Notes under the pieces: generated by a model
The model's input: the letters and a program-made list of their open reading frames with translations, nothing else
The model's database searches: none
What the model was told of the DNA's origin: nothing
NCBI RefSeq assembly: GCF_002204185.1
Contig: NZ_MXPU01000011.1
Location: forward strand, 162,792-226,791
Direction of reading: 5' to 3'
Length of the DNA stretch: 64,000 nucleotides
From: Rhizobium esperanzae
GTDB taxonomy: Bacteria; Pseudomonadota; Alphaproteobacteria; Rhizobiales; Rhizobiaceae
Made by a program: the position numbers and the translations under genes
Shown: piece after piece, positions 33,500 through 43,085 of the stretch
Numbering within the stretch: position 1 is the stretch's first letter
Layout: each line of letters begins with the position of its first letter

Positions 33500-35707
33500 T
33501 CAGGTGAATTCGTGGTATTTCCTCAGTGATTTCACAAACAATTCCGAATCGCTGAAGTTGTACATGGCGTGTTGTTTCGGATTGACGTTGTTTATCGCAA
33601 CGCAGAGCTCTGCGTTGCGTGCGGTCCTCAGCTGATGTAAGCAAAATTCGACGGCGCGACGGCTCGTCTTACCCCATTTAACGACCACGAGCGTTCGTTC
33701 TGCTAAGGCCGTCAGATGCATCGTATCAGCCGAGGCGAGCACAGGTGCGCTGTCGAAGATGACGACTTGGCCCAGCGAGGCGGCCATCGAGACGATGTCG
33801 GCCGCATTCGTCATGCGGGCGCGCCGATGGAGAGTGGCATTGCCGGCCGGAATGAAGTCGATGCCGCTCGGATGGTGATCGATGATGTCCCGGATTCCAG
33901 CCTGTCCACACAGGAATTCGTTCAACCCCTGCTGTAGCTCTGACCTGAAAAACGAGTCGAGATTTCCGTGTCTGAGGTCGCCATCAACAAGCAGCACCGG
34001 AATTCCGTTTGCGGCGAGATCGATTGCCAGTGATCTGGCGACAAGCGACTTGCCCTCTCCGCTGTGAGCCGACGTCACGACAATACTGTTAGGTAGCTTT
34101 CCACCGTTGGACTGTTTGAGCGAAGTTATGACCGAGCGAATTGCTTCGTCAAACATTCCGTCTTGAATGTACCCAAAGAGCATAGATGGATCCCCCCGGT
34201 CCTTCCGTTTCAGGCGCGGGATGAATCCGGCTGGCGCTATGCGAGGCATTCCGGCCATCTGATCGAAGCTGCGGACCGAGTTATCCAGCATCTCGACCAC
34301 GAAAGCGGCTGTTACCGCGATCGATATCGAAGCCAGGAGGGCGCCGACCAGATAGAAAAGTCGTCCGCGCCCCTGCGGTGCCAGCGGCACTGCTGCCGGT
34401 GACAAAACTTCCAGTTCCGCTCCCGGCAGCATGGCTTGCGCAGCCAGGCCACGGCGCTGCTCCTCGAGCCTATCAAGCGCGGTCTGCTCCTTGTCAGCCA
34501 TGCGTTGGAGTCGCGCCAGCTCCGTTTGCGCCAGGGCAGAGCGAGCGCGCTTCTCATGAGCAACCGCCAAGGCCGACCGGACCGCGTCATCCTCATGATC
34601 GAGCGCCGCAAGCTTGGAGCGGATGGATTGAAGATATCGATCGACCGCAAGGCTGAGATCGGTGCGGGATTTGAGAATTTTCGCCCGCATATCGACAACG
34701 GCTTCGGCGGTGTTGCCATATATCTCGAGAAGGCGCTCGAGATCTTGCTCTTGCGTACGAAGCTCCCGTTGCGCCGCGCCAATGCTGTCGGGAATAACCA
34801 TATTCTGCAGGGCAAGCGAGAGGTCGTCAGCCGCTTCCAGTGCAGATATCGTTGCTCTCGCTTCAGTGCGGCTTTGTTCGATTTTTGTTTGCCGCTCGCC
34901 CAGCTCCATGATTGACTTGATCTGTTCAACCTGATCGTCGTCATTTGAGACGACGTCCATCGTTTTCTGATACGCGTCGGCGGCATCGCGTGCTGCCGCA
35001 GCGCGGTCCTTCTGTTCGGCGATGCGCTGGAGAACCCATTCTTCTGCCGCGTCCAGGCGCCCCCGCAGACCGTCCTTCCGCTCTTCGAGATAGATGCTGA
35101 TGAGCCGGTTCGGGACCGAGGCTGCCAGTTGGGGATCGCTCGCATCGAAGCCGATCTGAATAACGTCGCTCTGGCCATCACGCCATACGCGCAATGCCTT
35201 GTAGTACTTCGGGATGATCGGCTCGATGCTGTTTCGTACCGGCGAGAATGGTTTTTCTCTGTCGACCAGACCGCGCAACATTGCTCGGATCCTGTCGATA
35301 AGCGAGCTCTCTTGCAGCGCCGGATTGAATTCCGGCCACTGATCGAGCCGCAGATCGCGGATTACCCGCTCTGCAATGCTTCTGGAAAGAAGCCGTTCGG
35401 TCTCCGATGCGGCGTCTAACGGATCGTTGCGGCCGGAATCCTCCGGGCCGAGTTTCGTCGCCAGAGGCGTGTGGATTATCAGCCGGGACTCGGCATGAAA
35501 ACTCGGCTTCAATCCCGAAACCATGATCGCGGCGATTGCCATAAACAGCGTGATGATAGCCGCGATCATCGCCATCCTTCGCCGGATAAGACGCAGGCCC
35601 GATGTGAGGTCAAAGTCGTCCGACCTCGTTTCTACCTGAAACCGGGGATCGTAGCGCATCGACGAGAGCGAGGTGTTGCGGTCTGGCGGGATAGTTGAAA
35701 TGGTCAT
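33500..35707 (-). CDS. Polysaccharide co-polymerase with fused BY-type tyrosine kinase (Wzz/Wzc-like)
   Basis: A 735-residue inner-membrane protein. A Wzz domain comes first, with transmembrane helices near residues 45-65 and 430-455, and the periplasmic part between them is largely coiled coil. The cytoplasmic kinase domain starts near 530 and has Walker A SAHSGEGKS (about 545), the Walker A' LLVDGD (about 573) and Walker B VVIFDSAP (about 650), as in CapB/Wzc BY-kinases. Such proteins set chain length and drive export by cyclic autophosphorylation. The C-terminal tail has only two Tyr residues rather than a cluster. Its ATG at 35707 overlaps the stop of the upstream glycosyltransferase gene (ATGA). 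Confidence 0.9.
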   Translation of the reverse strand: MTISTIPPDRNTSLSSMRYDPRFQVETRSDDFDLTSGLRLIRRRMAMIAAIITLFMAIAAIMVSGLKPSFHAESRLIIHTPLATKLGPEDSGRNDPLDAASETERLLSRSIAERVIRDLRLDQWPEFNPALQESSLIDRIRAMLRGLVDREKPFSPVRNSIEPIIPKYYKALRVWRDGQSDVIQIGFDASDPQLAASVPNRLISIYLEERKDGLRGRLDAAEEWVLQRIAEQKDRAAAARDAADAYQKTMDVVSNDDDQVEQIKSIMELGERQTKIEQSRTEARATISALEAADDLSLALQNMVIPDSIGAAQRELRTQEQDLERLLEIYGNTAEAVVDMRAKILKSRTDLSLAVDRYLQSIRSKLAALDHEDDAVRSALAVAHEKRARSALAQTELARLQRMADKEQTALDRLEEQRRGLAAQAMLPGAELEVLSPAAVPLAPQGRGRLFYLVGALLASISIAVTAAFVVEMLDNSVRSFDQMAGMPRIAPAGFIPRLKRKDRGDPSMLFGYIQDGMFDEAIRSVITSLKQSNGGKLPNSIVVTSAHSGEGKSLVARSLAIDLAANGIPVLLVDGDLRHGNLDSFFRSELQQGLNEFLCGQAGIRDIIDHHPSGIDFIPAGNATLHRRARMTNAADIVSMAASLGQVVIFDSAPVLASADTMHLTALAERTLVVVKWGKTSRRAVEFCLHQLRTARNAELCVAINNVNPKQHAMYNFSDSELFVKSLRKYHEFT

Positions 35708-36843
35708 CGTTCACCAACCGACGTTTGAGGTTGCGCGGAGACGGCGTCGTAGAGTTTTTCCAGCGATCGCATATAGGCCTTCATACTGAACTGATCGAGA
35801 TAATGAGCTCGGGCCTTGGCCGAGAGGCGGTTGCGGATTTCCGGATCGCTGACGAGTTTCGCCAGCGCCCCAGCCAGGGCATCCTTGTCTCCGACAGGCA
35901 CGAAGACGCCCGTTTCACCGTCGGAGATGACTTCGCCATGCGCGCCGACGCGCGTGGTAACGACCGCAAGCCCGTGGGCGAGCCCTTCGACCACAGCCAT
36001 TGCCAAACCCTCGGCATGCGAAGGTAGGACCAGGATATCTGCCCGTGCACACAAAGCTTGCGCCTCGTCGGCGCCGAGCCAGCCCGGCATTTTCACCAGA
36101 TCTGAAAGGCCCAGGGCTGCGGCTTGGCGTCGGTAGTCTTCCACAGGCCCGTCGCCTGCCAGCACGGCTCGCCACTGGAGCGCCTTCATAATCGGATGAC
36201 TTAAGGCGAGCAGAAGCTCCCCAACGCCTTTGCGTTCGCTCAGTCGGCCGAGAAAGACGATCAACGGCATCTTGCCGACGTGAACACTGCGCGCCCCGGG
36301 GTCGGGAACACAATTGCGGATGACGGCCACGCGGCGCTCGTCCACGCCCAGAAGCGTCGTTAGCGTCATGCGGTCGCGCTGCCCCAGCGCTACGACCTGG
36401 TCGGCATGTTGGAACATCCGGCGTATGAGCATTTGTTGCCGTGGCGAGCGTGCGGCAAAGTCACTCGCGTAGTCGTAATCGTGCAGGTGCAATATGTGAG
36501 AGCATCCGAGCAGGCGGGCAGCCTCGGTGAGGATCAGTTTTCTTGCGGTGCTGCCGCGACCGGCGATATGGATATGGTGAATGCGCGCCGGAGCAATTAT
36601 CCGATCCTTGGCCATCATCAAGATGGCGCCGAGCATGCGCATCGGCGACGTAACCAGGGACCAGCGCGGCCCTCTGGTGTCGGTGACGACGTGCGTTTCG
36701 CCCGCCTCCTTCGCCGTGCTCGATATATAGCCGACCAGCCTGCCAATTCCGCCGCCGTTCTCGCATCCACCCGGGACATAGTGGCGCACGGTTGCTGCTG
36801 CATTCCGCACCGCTATCCGATTCCCCTCTGTGAGCGCCGTCAT
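35704..36843 (-). CDS. GT4 family glycosyltransferase
   Basis: A 379-residue GT-B enzyme. LIVFLGRLSERKGVGELLLAL near residue 195 and the ADILVLPSHAEGLAMAVVEGLAHG block near 280, with the E-x7-E motif, mark the GT4 nucleotide-sugar site. It probably adds a sugar to the growing lipid-linked repeat unit at the cytoplasmic face. I chose the ATG at 36843, which overlaps the upstream stop codon as ATGA, over the ATG two codons earlier. It is second in an ATGA-coupled series of four genes. Confidence 0.88.
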   Translation of the reverse strand: MTALTEGNRIAVRNAAATVRHYVPGGCENGGGIGRLVGYISSTAKEAGETHVVTDTRGPRWSLVTSPMRMLGAILMMAKDRIIAPARIHHIHIAGRGSTARKLILTEAARLLGCSHILHLHDYDYASDFAARSPRQQMLIRRMFQHADQVVALGQRDRMTLTTLLGVDERRVAVIRNCVPDPGARSVHVGKMPLIVFLGRLSERKGVGELLLALSHPIMKALQWRAVLAGDGPVEDYRRQAAALGLSDLVKMPGWLGADEAQALCARADILVLPSHAEGLAMAVVEGLAHGLAVVTTRVGAHGEVISDGETGVFVPVGDKDALAGALAKLVSDPEIRNRLSAKARAHYLDQFSMKAYMRSLEKLYDAVSAQPQTSVGER

Positions 36844-37943
36844 TCGCATGCTCCGACCACCTCACGATAAACGGCCGCAGCCTGCGCCCCGACCTGTTCA
36901 GGCGAATTCGGACCTGTGGCCCAGGCGAGCGCGCTGGTCCCGAAGCTGCTTCTCAGTTCGCTGTTATCGGCCAGCGTCCGGATGGCGCTGGCGAGCTGTT
37001 CGACGTCCCCTGGCCGAACCACCATTCCCAGTCCGTTCGGCAGAACGGTGGCGCGCAATTCGCCGACATCGGTCACGATGACCGGTTTGCCAAATGCCGC
37101 GGCAAGGTTGAGTACACCGCTTTGCGAGGCTTCCGTGTAGGGAAGAACAACGATATCGGCATCCAGAAAAAGCTGGGCGACTTCAATGTCCTCGATAAAA
37201 CGGTTGCGAATATCATAGCGGCCGGCTTCGCCCATAAGAGGCTGGAAGATCCAGGGATCATCGCCGCGGCCGGCGACCGTGATGCGCAGATTGGGGAGCT
37301 GGTCCTTCAGCAGCGCCTCGGCGCGGACCAGATGCTCCAACCCCTTGTAAGCAAAAATCCGCCCGAAAAGCAGGACGCGCAAGGTTCCATCTGCGCGGCG
37401 CCGCGCCATCTTGTGCTGCCGAGCGAGTTCCGCGTAGCGATGAATGGCCGGATGCGACAGGACATGGACGCACTCGGGCGATTTTGAATATCGCTCGAGA
37501 ACCATTCGTTTCAGCCCCTCGCCATGGACGACGACATGACCCGATTGCCGCACGATCAATTGCGGAGCCCAGGCCGGCAGCGTTCGCGTGTCGGAATCGC
37601 CGGGATGCACGTCAACATCATGGACAGTCGTCACAAGCGGGATCGGCCGCCAGAATGGCGCAGCAAAGTTCAGCCAGAGCGTGGAATTGCTCAGAAGGTG
37701 AATGACGTTCGGCCGCTCGTGCCGGATGAGACGCGTGAGTTGGTGCAGGAACCAGGGATTGGAGAGCGAGCGGTGCCGTGGCCAGTCCAAAAGGTGCAGA
37801 TCGACAGCCGGATCGAAAGAGGAGACAAGGTCGGCGTAGCGCCGACGCGGGACTGCGAGCACGACCTGCAGGTGTTGCGCAACACCGCTGGCGAAGGAGA
37901 TGGTGTAGTCTTCGAGTTCGGAAACCAGCATCAGCGCCTTCAT
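36840..37943 (-). CDS. GT4 family glycosyltransferase
   Basis: A 367-residue GT-B enzyme with LLFGRIFAYKGLEHLVRAEALL near residue 200 and the E-x7-E region VLPYTEASQSGVLNLAAAFGKP near 270-290. DLHLLDWP and HDVDVHPGD in the N-terminal domain belong to the acceptor side. It is predicted to add one residue of the repeat unit. The ATG at 37943 and the stop codon at 36840 both overlap their neighbours by 4 bp. Confidence 0.88.
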   Translation of the reverse strand: MKALMLVSELEDYTISFASGVAQHLQVVLAVPRRRYADLVSSFDPAVDLHLLDWPRHRSLSNPWFLHQLTRLIRHERPNVIHLLSNSTLWLNFAAPFWRPIPLVTTVHDVDVHPGDSDTRTLPAWAPQLIVRQSGHVVVHGEGLKRMVLERYSKSPECVHVLSHPAIHRYAELARQHKMARRRADGTLRVLLFGRIFAYKGLEHLVRAEALLKDQLPNLRITVAGRGDDPWIFQPLMGEAGRYDIRNRFIEDIEVAQLFLDADIVVLPYTEASQSGVLNLAAAFGKPVIVTDVGELRATVLPNGLGMVVRPGDVEQLASAIRTLADNSELRSSFGTSALAWATGPNSPEQVGAQAAAVYREVVGACE

Positions 37944-38890
37944 CGTGCCGACTCCGACAAGCTAACGGCCTGACCGCGTCGAGGAAGGTCGCGGGCTGTC
38001 CGCAACGCCTCACGCATACGCCTCAGCAAGTTTGGTTCTCCGGCGAAAAAAAGTCCTTCGGCGGCAAGTCTGAACCGGGTGCGTGCATCTGCGCCCTCCA
38101 GCCTGGCTGAGGCCACCCGATACGGAAAGTGATCGGTCAGACGCAGCCTTCCGTCTAAGCCGTGCGCGGAAAGAAACTGGTTCGTCGCGTCAACGACAGT
38201 CCGCCAATGGGCCAGCCGCTTTCGCAGCATGGCGGCGTCATCGACTGGCCGATACCAGTTATTGTTGTGAATCCGGTAGAATCCGAGTGAATCCGACAGG
38301 GCGACAACATCCCCCAGAAATGGGTAGATGCCCGTGAGCCAGGCATCGGCGGAAATGTGGAACTGCTCGGGAATATCTCCTGCCGCTTTCCAGGCGCTAC
38401 GTCTTACTGCGATGGCTGATGTCAGTGGGAAGGGCCACCAGCCAGCCGATCTCGCAAGGCGCAGCGACAAATCTCCCGAACACAGGGTTCGAGGAATTGG
38501 CTTGAAGGCTATTGAGCCATCGGTCTGCGTTGGCTGAAGTCGGTGATAAACAAGCGATGCATGAGGATTCGACTGGAAAGCAGCGGCTGTTGCCGACAGC
38601 TTGCCCGGCGCCCACCAGTCATCGGCATCCAGAAAACAGAGAATGTCACCACTGCTTGCCTTCACAGCAGCATTAATGGCGGCGGCCTGCCCCTGGTTCT
38701 CCTGGAAGAGCACCTTCACCCGCTTTTCATAACCTTCGAGAACCGAGCGCGACTGATCGCTCGAGCCGTCATCGATGACGATAATCTCGGCATCAGACGC
38801 CTTTTGGCGTAAGGCGCTGTCGATCGCCCGAGGAAGAAAGCAACCGTAGTTGTAGTTGTTGATGAGGACGCTGATCGTCGGCCGCTCCAT
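37940..38890 (-). CDS. GT2 family glycosyltransferase
   Basis: A 316-residue GT-A enzyme. ISVLINNYNYGCFLPRAIDSAL opens the nucleotide-binding domain, VIDDGSSDQS and FLDADDWWAPGKL (the DxD metal site) follow near residues 45 and 90. The start at 38890 has GAGAGGGG 5 nt upstream; 38 codons further up are open but not credible. It heads the overlapping GT2-GT4-GT4-BY-kinase series and is divergent from the Wzy gene. Confidence 0.9.
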   Translation of the reverse strand: MERPTISVLINNYNYGCFLPRAIDSALRQKASDAEIIVIDDGSSDQSRSVLEGYEKRVKVLFQENQGQAAAINAAVKASSGDILCFLDADDWWAPGKLSATAAAFQSNPHASLVYHRLQPTQTDGSIAFKPIPRTLCSGDLSLRLARSAGWWPFPLTSAIAVRRSAWKAAGDIPEQFHISADAWLTGIYPFLGDVVALSDSLGFYRIHNNNWYRPVDDAAMLRKRLAHWRTVVDATNQFLSAHGLDGRLRLTDHFPYRVASARLEGADARTRFRLAAEGLFFAGEPNLLRRMREALRTARDLPRRGQAVSLSESAR

Positions 38891-39502
38891 GACACCCCTC
38901 TCAAGCGCGTTGCTGCGCGACACATCGGTACGCCGGAGTTGCGAACGCTCGTTCGTTCGGCAACGCGAATTGATGGAAAGAGATGAGAGGCGGACAGGCA
39001 TCATTCGGCGCGATCAGGCTTCCGCCCTGAGCTCGTAGGGTCACCGCAATGCGTGACGCTTCCGTTATAGTGCATACGAAACCAGGACCATGACGCAGAA
39101 CCATAAGAATCCCAACCCTTCCAAGCGTCACTGCCAACAGCCAGCTGCGCCAGAATTATTGCCTCACTTCACCACCAACTGCGGCTCAGCGCGATCTTCG
39201 CGGTATGTTTTCATCGCCAAGCTACCGGCGATTGGTCACGGGTGACATCTGCTCTTATGGGCAATGCCGCTGGCCCAAGCACCAACTTTTGGGGGAGGGG
39301 TCGACCGTGAGCTTAACCCAACCAACGTCCTTGGACGGTGGGTATGCGCGTTAGGCTTAGCTCCGTCTTCGTTTGCGTCAGTTGACTGGGGATGTGGCGG
39401 GATGTTCGTTGGTAAGCAGCGCAGCTGTGAAAGGGGACCCATGTCTTTCCAAATTGCCGCGATCAACAGCCTCTCATCTGTCCAAGCAAATCGGGACCGA
39501 TA
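38891..39502. other. Divergent promoter region between GT2 and Wzy genes
   Basis: About 610 bp between two polysaccharide operons facing apart. A 79-codon plus-strand ORF (39264-39503) ends on the Wzy start as TAATG, but has no ribosome site or family likeness, so I do not call it. No operator or RNA motif was recognised. Confidence 0.35.
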
Positions 39503-40822
39503 ATGAGAGCCGATACGCTTAGAGCCGCGAATGGGCCAACCGTCAGTTGGCGAGCGATAGAATGCTGGGGCGCGGGCTTCTGCCTTTTCCTTCAGACAGG
39601 CGCCCTTTTCCCGCTCATGCTGGCGGACGCCGACGGAGCCCTTAGCGATCACGCCCGGTCTATATTGCGTCTGCTTTGCCTACCCGTATACGGCTTTACA
39701 TTGTTGATGCTGGTCAGGAATTTTCCGCAATTTCTAACGGCGCTCAAGCGAAATTGGTTTGTCCCCCTGATGGTCGCCATGCCGTTTGTGTCCGTCTTCT
39801 GGTCGGTAGGCCCATCAACGACATTCAGGCGCGCCATCGGCCTGCTCTTTACGGTGCTTCTGGCTTACGTGCTGGCGATACGCTTCACACCACGGCAGTT
39901 GCTTCTCCTGGCATTTGCCACCTTCGGAACATGCATCGTCCTCAGCCTGCTGGTCTTCGTGGCGTCGCCGGGTCTCGCTCGCATGCCGATGGACGGCGCC
40001 GTGCGTGGCATATTCATCCACAAGAACAGTCTCGGTTGGTATGCCTCCATGATGATACTGGTGTCGACGGCCGTTTTAATGGACGGTAACCGGGGTTTGC
40101 GGCGAACCGCTTTGCTTTTCTTGATCGCGGGTGGGGCCTGTCTCATGGGCTCCGGATCGATGACCGCGATCATTGCGACGGTATCTGCCTGTTGCTTGAT
40201 CGGGTTCTATTCCCTGTTGAGGCGGATCGGTGGGATCAGTCGCATCGTCCTCATCCTGTTTTTTGTTCAAATGTTCATCGGGCTCCTCCTTTTGCTTCAC
40301 GAATTCCTGGTTCCATTCCTGGAGGCGCTTGGCAAGGATGCCACTTTAACGGGCCGAGTGCCCTTGTGGGAACTGGTCGATGGTCAGATTGCCGATCATC
40401 TGCTGCTCGGCTTCGGCTACCAGGCGTTTTGGACAGAGGCGAATCCCGAGGCCTGGATTATCTGGTCGAAGATCCAATGGATGGCGCCCCACGCCCATAA
40501 CGGATTCCGCGATACGCTGCTGAACTTCGGAATAAGCGGAATGATTTTGTTCGCTCTGATGCTTCTACAGGCATTGCGCCAAGGGGCGGTCCTCCAATGC
40601 CGGGACCCGCGCTATTGCTGGCTCTGGCTGAATGTCTTCACAGTCGTCATTTTGGTGATGAACATGACCGAGACCATCTTCCTAATCCAGAATGACGCGA
40701 TTTTCGTTCTGTTTATGTCGGGCATCATCATGTTCTCTCTATACGAGCCCGTTGTTTCAATGACCCCCGGCCAGCAAATGCGGGCATCGGCGCGCAGCAA
40801 AACGGCGGAGATGCAGATTTGA
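39503..40822 (+). CDS. Wzy-type polysaccharide polymerase / O-antigen ligase-like membrane protein
   Basis: A 439-residue protein with about eleven transmembrane helices and one large periplasmic loop near residues 280-335, the layout of Wzy/WaaL (PF04932) proteins. The loop has GRVPLWELVDGQIADHLLLGFGYQAFW and HAHNGFRDTLLNFG, resembling the H-x-x-x-G-x-x-x-N-type ligase motif. It would polymerise lipid-linked repeat units in the periplasm. The ATG at 39503 has only a weak ribosome site. Its stop overlaps the TTG of the next gene (TTGA). Confidence 0.85.
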   Translation: MRADTLRAANGPTVSWRAIECWGAGFCLFLQTGALFPLMLADADGALSDHARSILRLLCLPVYGFTLLMLVRNFPQFLTALKRNWFVPLMVAMPFVSVFWSVGPSTTFRRAIGLLFTVLLAYVLAIRFTPRQLLLLAFATFGTCIVLSLLVFVASPGLARMPMDGAVRGIFIHKNSLGWYASMMILVSTAVLMDGNRGLRRTALLFLIAGGACLMGSGSMTAIIATVSACCLIGFYSLLRRIGGISRIVLILFFVQMFIGLLLLLHEFLVPFLEALGKDATLTGRVPLWELVDGQIADHLLLGFGYQAFWTEANPEAWIIWSKIQWMAPHAHNGFRDTLLNFGISGMILFALMLLQALRQGAVLQCRDPRYCWLWLNVFTVVILVMNMTETIFLIQNDAIFVLFMSGIIMFSLYEPVVSMTPGQQMRASARSKTAEMQI

Positions 40823-42948
40823 GGCTGCGTTTCGCACCAATCTTGAGCATTCTCTTTGCGACACTCTTTCCGCAGCCGAGCAACCTGGCCTCAGTGACTT
40901 CGGACGCAGATGCGCCCGATAAGCTGCAGGCGGCGCTCAGGGAAGCGACTTGCGCGGAAGCGTCGCCGGCTATCTTTTCCGACAGGTTGAAGGGGACTTC
41001 ACTGAGCAAAGTACTGACGGGCACATCTGCGGCCCGGGCGGTATTCTATGTTTCTCCTAATGGCAAGGACAGTTGGAGTGGGCGTCTTCCCAAACCCAAT
41101 CCTCAGCATACCGACGGTCCGTTTGTCAGCATCGAGAGAGCTCAGGATGCTGCGCGTGAGAAGGGCGGCCAAAACACGATTGCAATGGGCGGCGGGGACT
41201 ATTATCTCTCTGAACCGATCGTCTTCGACGCACGCGACGCGGGCCTTGTCATCGCAGCGAGGTGCAACGAAGCGCCGGTTCTGCACGGCGGTCCGCTTGT
41301 ACGCAATTGGACGGCGCAGGCCGATGGCCGCTGGACGGCATCACTGAAGCTGCCTGCAGGCAGGGAGGTGGGCGACCTTTTCGTCAAGGGCGCGCTGCAG
41401 ACGCAGGCACGCTTTCCCAACGCCCCGCTCGATGGAGATCCGCGCAAAGGATGGCTTTTTGCGGCCAAGTGCACTGAGGATGATGACATATGGCATGGCA
41501 ACACGCGTTTTTGCTTCCATGCCGGCGATCTTGCGATCTCGAAAAATACAGCGGGGCTTGTCGCCCATATTGTCGGTGGTTTTCGCCCCGGCAGCCAATG
41601 GGGCAGTGACACCCTCCCAGTGGTCTCAATCGACACCGCGAACCGGGCCATCAACACCAGAGGCACTGCCTATTTCTTCACCGCGGAAGGCAGCCGCTAT
41701 TTCCTGGCAGGGGCGGCGGCCCTGCTCGATGCTCCCGGCGAGTGGTGGTATGACCGCGCCAAGGAGCAACTCGTCTACCTCCCGACCGATGGATTGCCAA
41801 TCAGCTCTACGGCTGTCGCCGGCATCCTGCCGACATTCTTCAGGCTGGATGGAGCCGATGGAATGGTTGTATCCGGGCTCCAGTTCCGGGATGGGGATCC
41901 GCGCGGCAGCGGCAAGTTCGGTACCGACACCAGGAGCTTCGGCGCCATACGGCTCGACCGGGCGGACGGCGTCCGGCTGCTCGGCAATTCCATCGACAAT
42001 GTCGGCGTCGGCATCCATGTTTCCGAGAGCAAAGATGTCCTGATTGCCGGCAACGTGATTGCGGATGTGGCCGGCAACGGGATTTATGTCGGCACGACCT
42101 ACGGCACCTTCCTCAAATCCCACGGTGCGACAATCCTGTCGAACCACATCCATGACATCGGCAGGGTCTATTTCGAAACGGCTGGGATCTGGTTCCAGGC
42201 TGCCGACAATGTCAGGATCGCTCATAATCTCATCGAAAATGCAGCCCAGTTCGGTATCGCCGGTGGCTCGCTGTGGGGAGATCAGGACGCAGTTCATGAC
42301 GCGGTCATCGAACACAACGTGGTCCGCAACGCCAATCAGCAAACGGCAGATGGCGGTGCCATCAAGATGATGGGTGAGCAGACGGACCCTTTGAACAGTA
42401 GCATTCGCTACAATCTCGTCACCGGAACAGGTCAGCTTATGAACAGGGTCGATGGGACATTCTGGCCTCCTGGATATGAAAATACCAGTGAATGGCCTTC
42501 TCCTATCAGTTGGGCGATCTATACCGACGGCAAGGCGAGTGGAGTGCGCATCGAAGGAAATACGCTTTCGGATAACATATCGGCGATCGGCATAAACGGC
42601 GGCTGGAGCAACCTGGTGACGGGGAACATCATTACAGGCGGGTCTGGGGCTGCCTTTCGCGTCGATGACGGTACGGGCCGGGGGTGGCGTCCCCCTTGGG
42701 CAGGCCCCAATCGTATCGAGGACAATATCGTGTCGGTCGACAGCGGTAATGGGCTGGCGGCATACATCTACGTGCCTGACCACAAGCTCGAATCGGTGCA
42801 ATTTACGCGTAACCGCTACAGCGGCAATCTGAACGACAAGAGCTTCAGGATACATCCGGAGACCATGCCGTCGGGAGAGTTTGGCAGTCTAAGCGATCTT
42901 CAGAAGGCTGGGATCGACATAGGCAGCGTAGTGTCGCACCCCAAATGA
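40819..42948 (+). CDS. Secreted right-handed beta-helix protein (pectin-lyase-like fold)
   Basis: A 709-residue protein. A short hydrophobic segment at residues 3-20 could be a signal peptide. YVSPNGKDSWSGRLP near 78-92 is a common N-terminal motif of parallel beta-helix proteins. The region from 340 to 640 carries repeated short beta turns with NNVG-, GNVI-, GIYV- and HNLI-type rungs. Such proteins include polysaccharide lyases, hydrolases and C5-epimerases; the exact activity cannot be told, and no catalytic residues are clear. It starts at a TTG that overlaps the Wzy stop, so it is translationally coupled to the polymerase and probably acts on the same glycan in the periplasm. Confidence 0.75.
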   Translation: MRLRFAPILSILFATLFPQPSNLASVTSDADAPDKLQAALREATCAEASPAIFSDRLKGTSLSKVLTGTSAARAVFYVSPNGKDSWSGRLPKPNPQHTDGPFVSIERAQDAAREKGGQNTIAMGGGDYYLSEPIVFDARDAGLVIAARCNEAPVLHGGPLVRNWTAQADGRWTASLKLPAGREVGDLFVKGALQTQARFPNAPLDGDPRKGWLFAAKCTEDDDIWHGNTRFCFHAGDLAISKNTAGLVAHIVGGFRPGSQWGSDTLPVVSIDTANRAINTRGTAYFFTAEGSRYFLAGAAALLDAPGEWWYDRAKEQLVYLPTDGLPISSTAVAGILPTFFRLDGADGMVVSGLQFRDGDPRGSGKFGTDTRSFGAIRLDRADGVRLLGNSIDNVGVGIHVSESKDVLIAGNVIADVAGNGIYVGTTYGTFLKSHGATILSNHIHDIGRVYFETAGIWFQAADNVRIAHNLIENAAQFGIAGGSLWGDQDAVHDAVIEHNVVRNANQQTADGGAIKMMGEQTDPLNSSIRYNLVTGTGQLMNRVDGTFWPPGYENTSEWPSPISWAIYTDGKASGVRIEGNTLSDNISAIGINGGWSNLVTGNIITGGSGAAFRVDDGTGRGWRPPWAGPNRIEDNIVSVDSGNGLAAYIYVPDHKLESVQFTRNRYSGNLNDKSFRIHPETMPSGEFGSLSDLQKAGIDIGSVVSHPK

Positions 42949-43085
42949 CAAGACCGCAACGCGACGGAAATGACTGCTGCCGGTAGGAGCTATGACGTCA
43001 TGGCCTCGACGAACCGGCCCAGAGCGAAAATTTCCAACGTATCCTGCGTCAGGTTCGAATGCATACGCCGACGGAGCTATGCGCA

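Noticed and set aside
39264..39503. A 79-codon ORF ending on the Wzy start codon
   Set aside because: The TAATG junction is suggestive, but it lacks a ribosome site, known domain or protein-like hydrophobic pattern.
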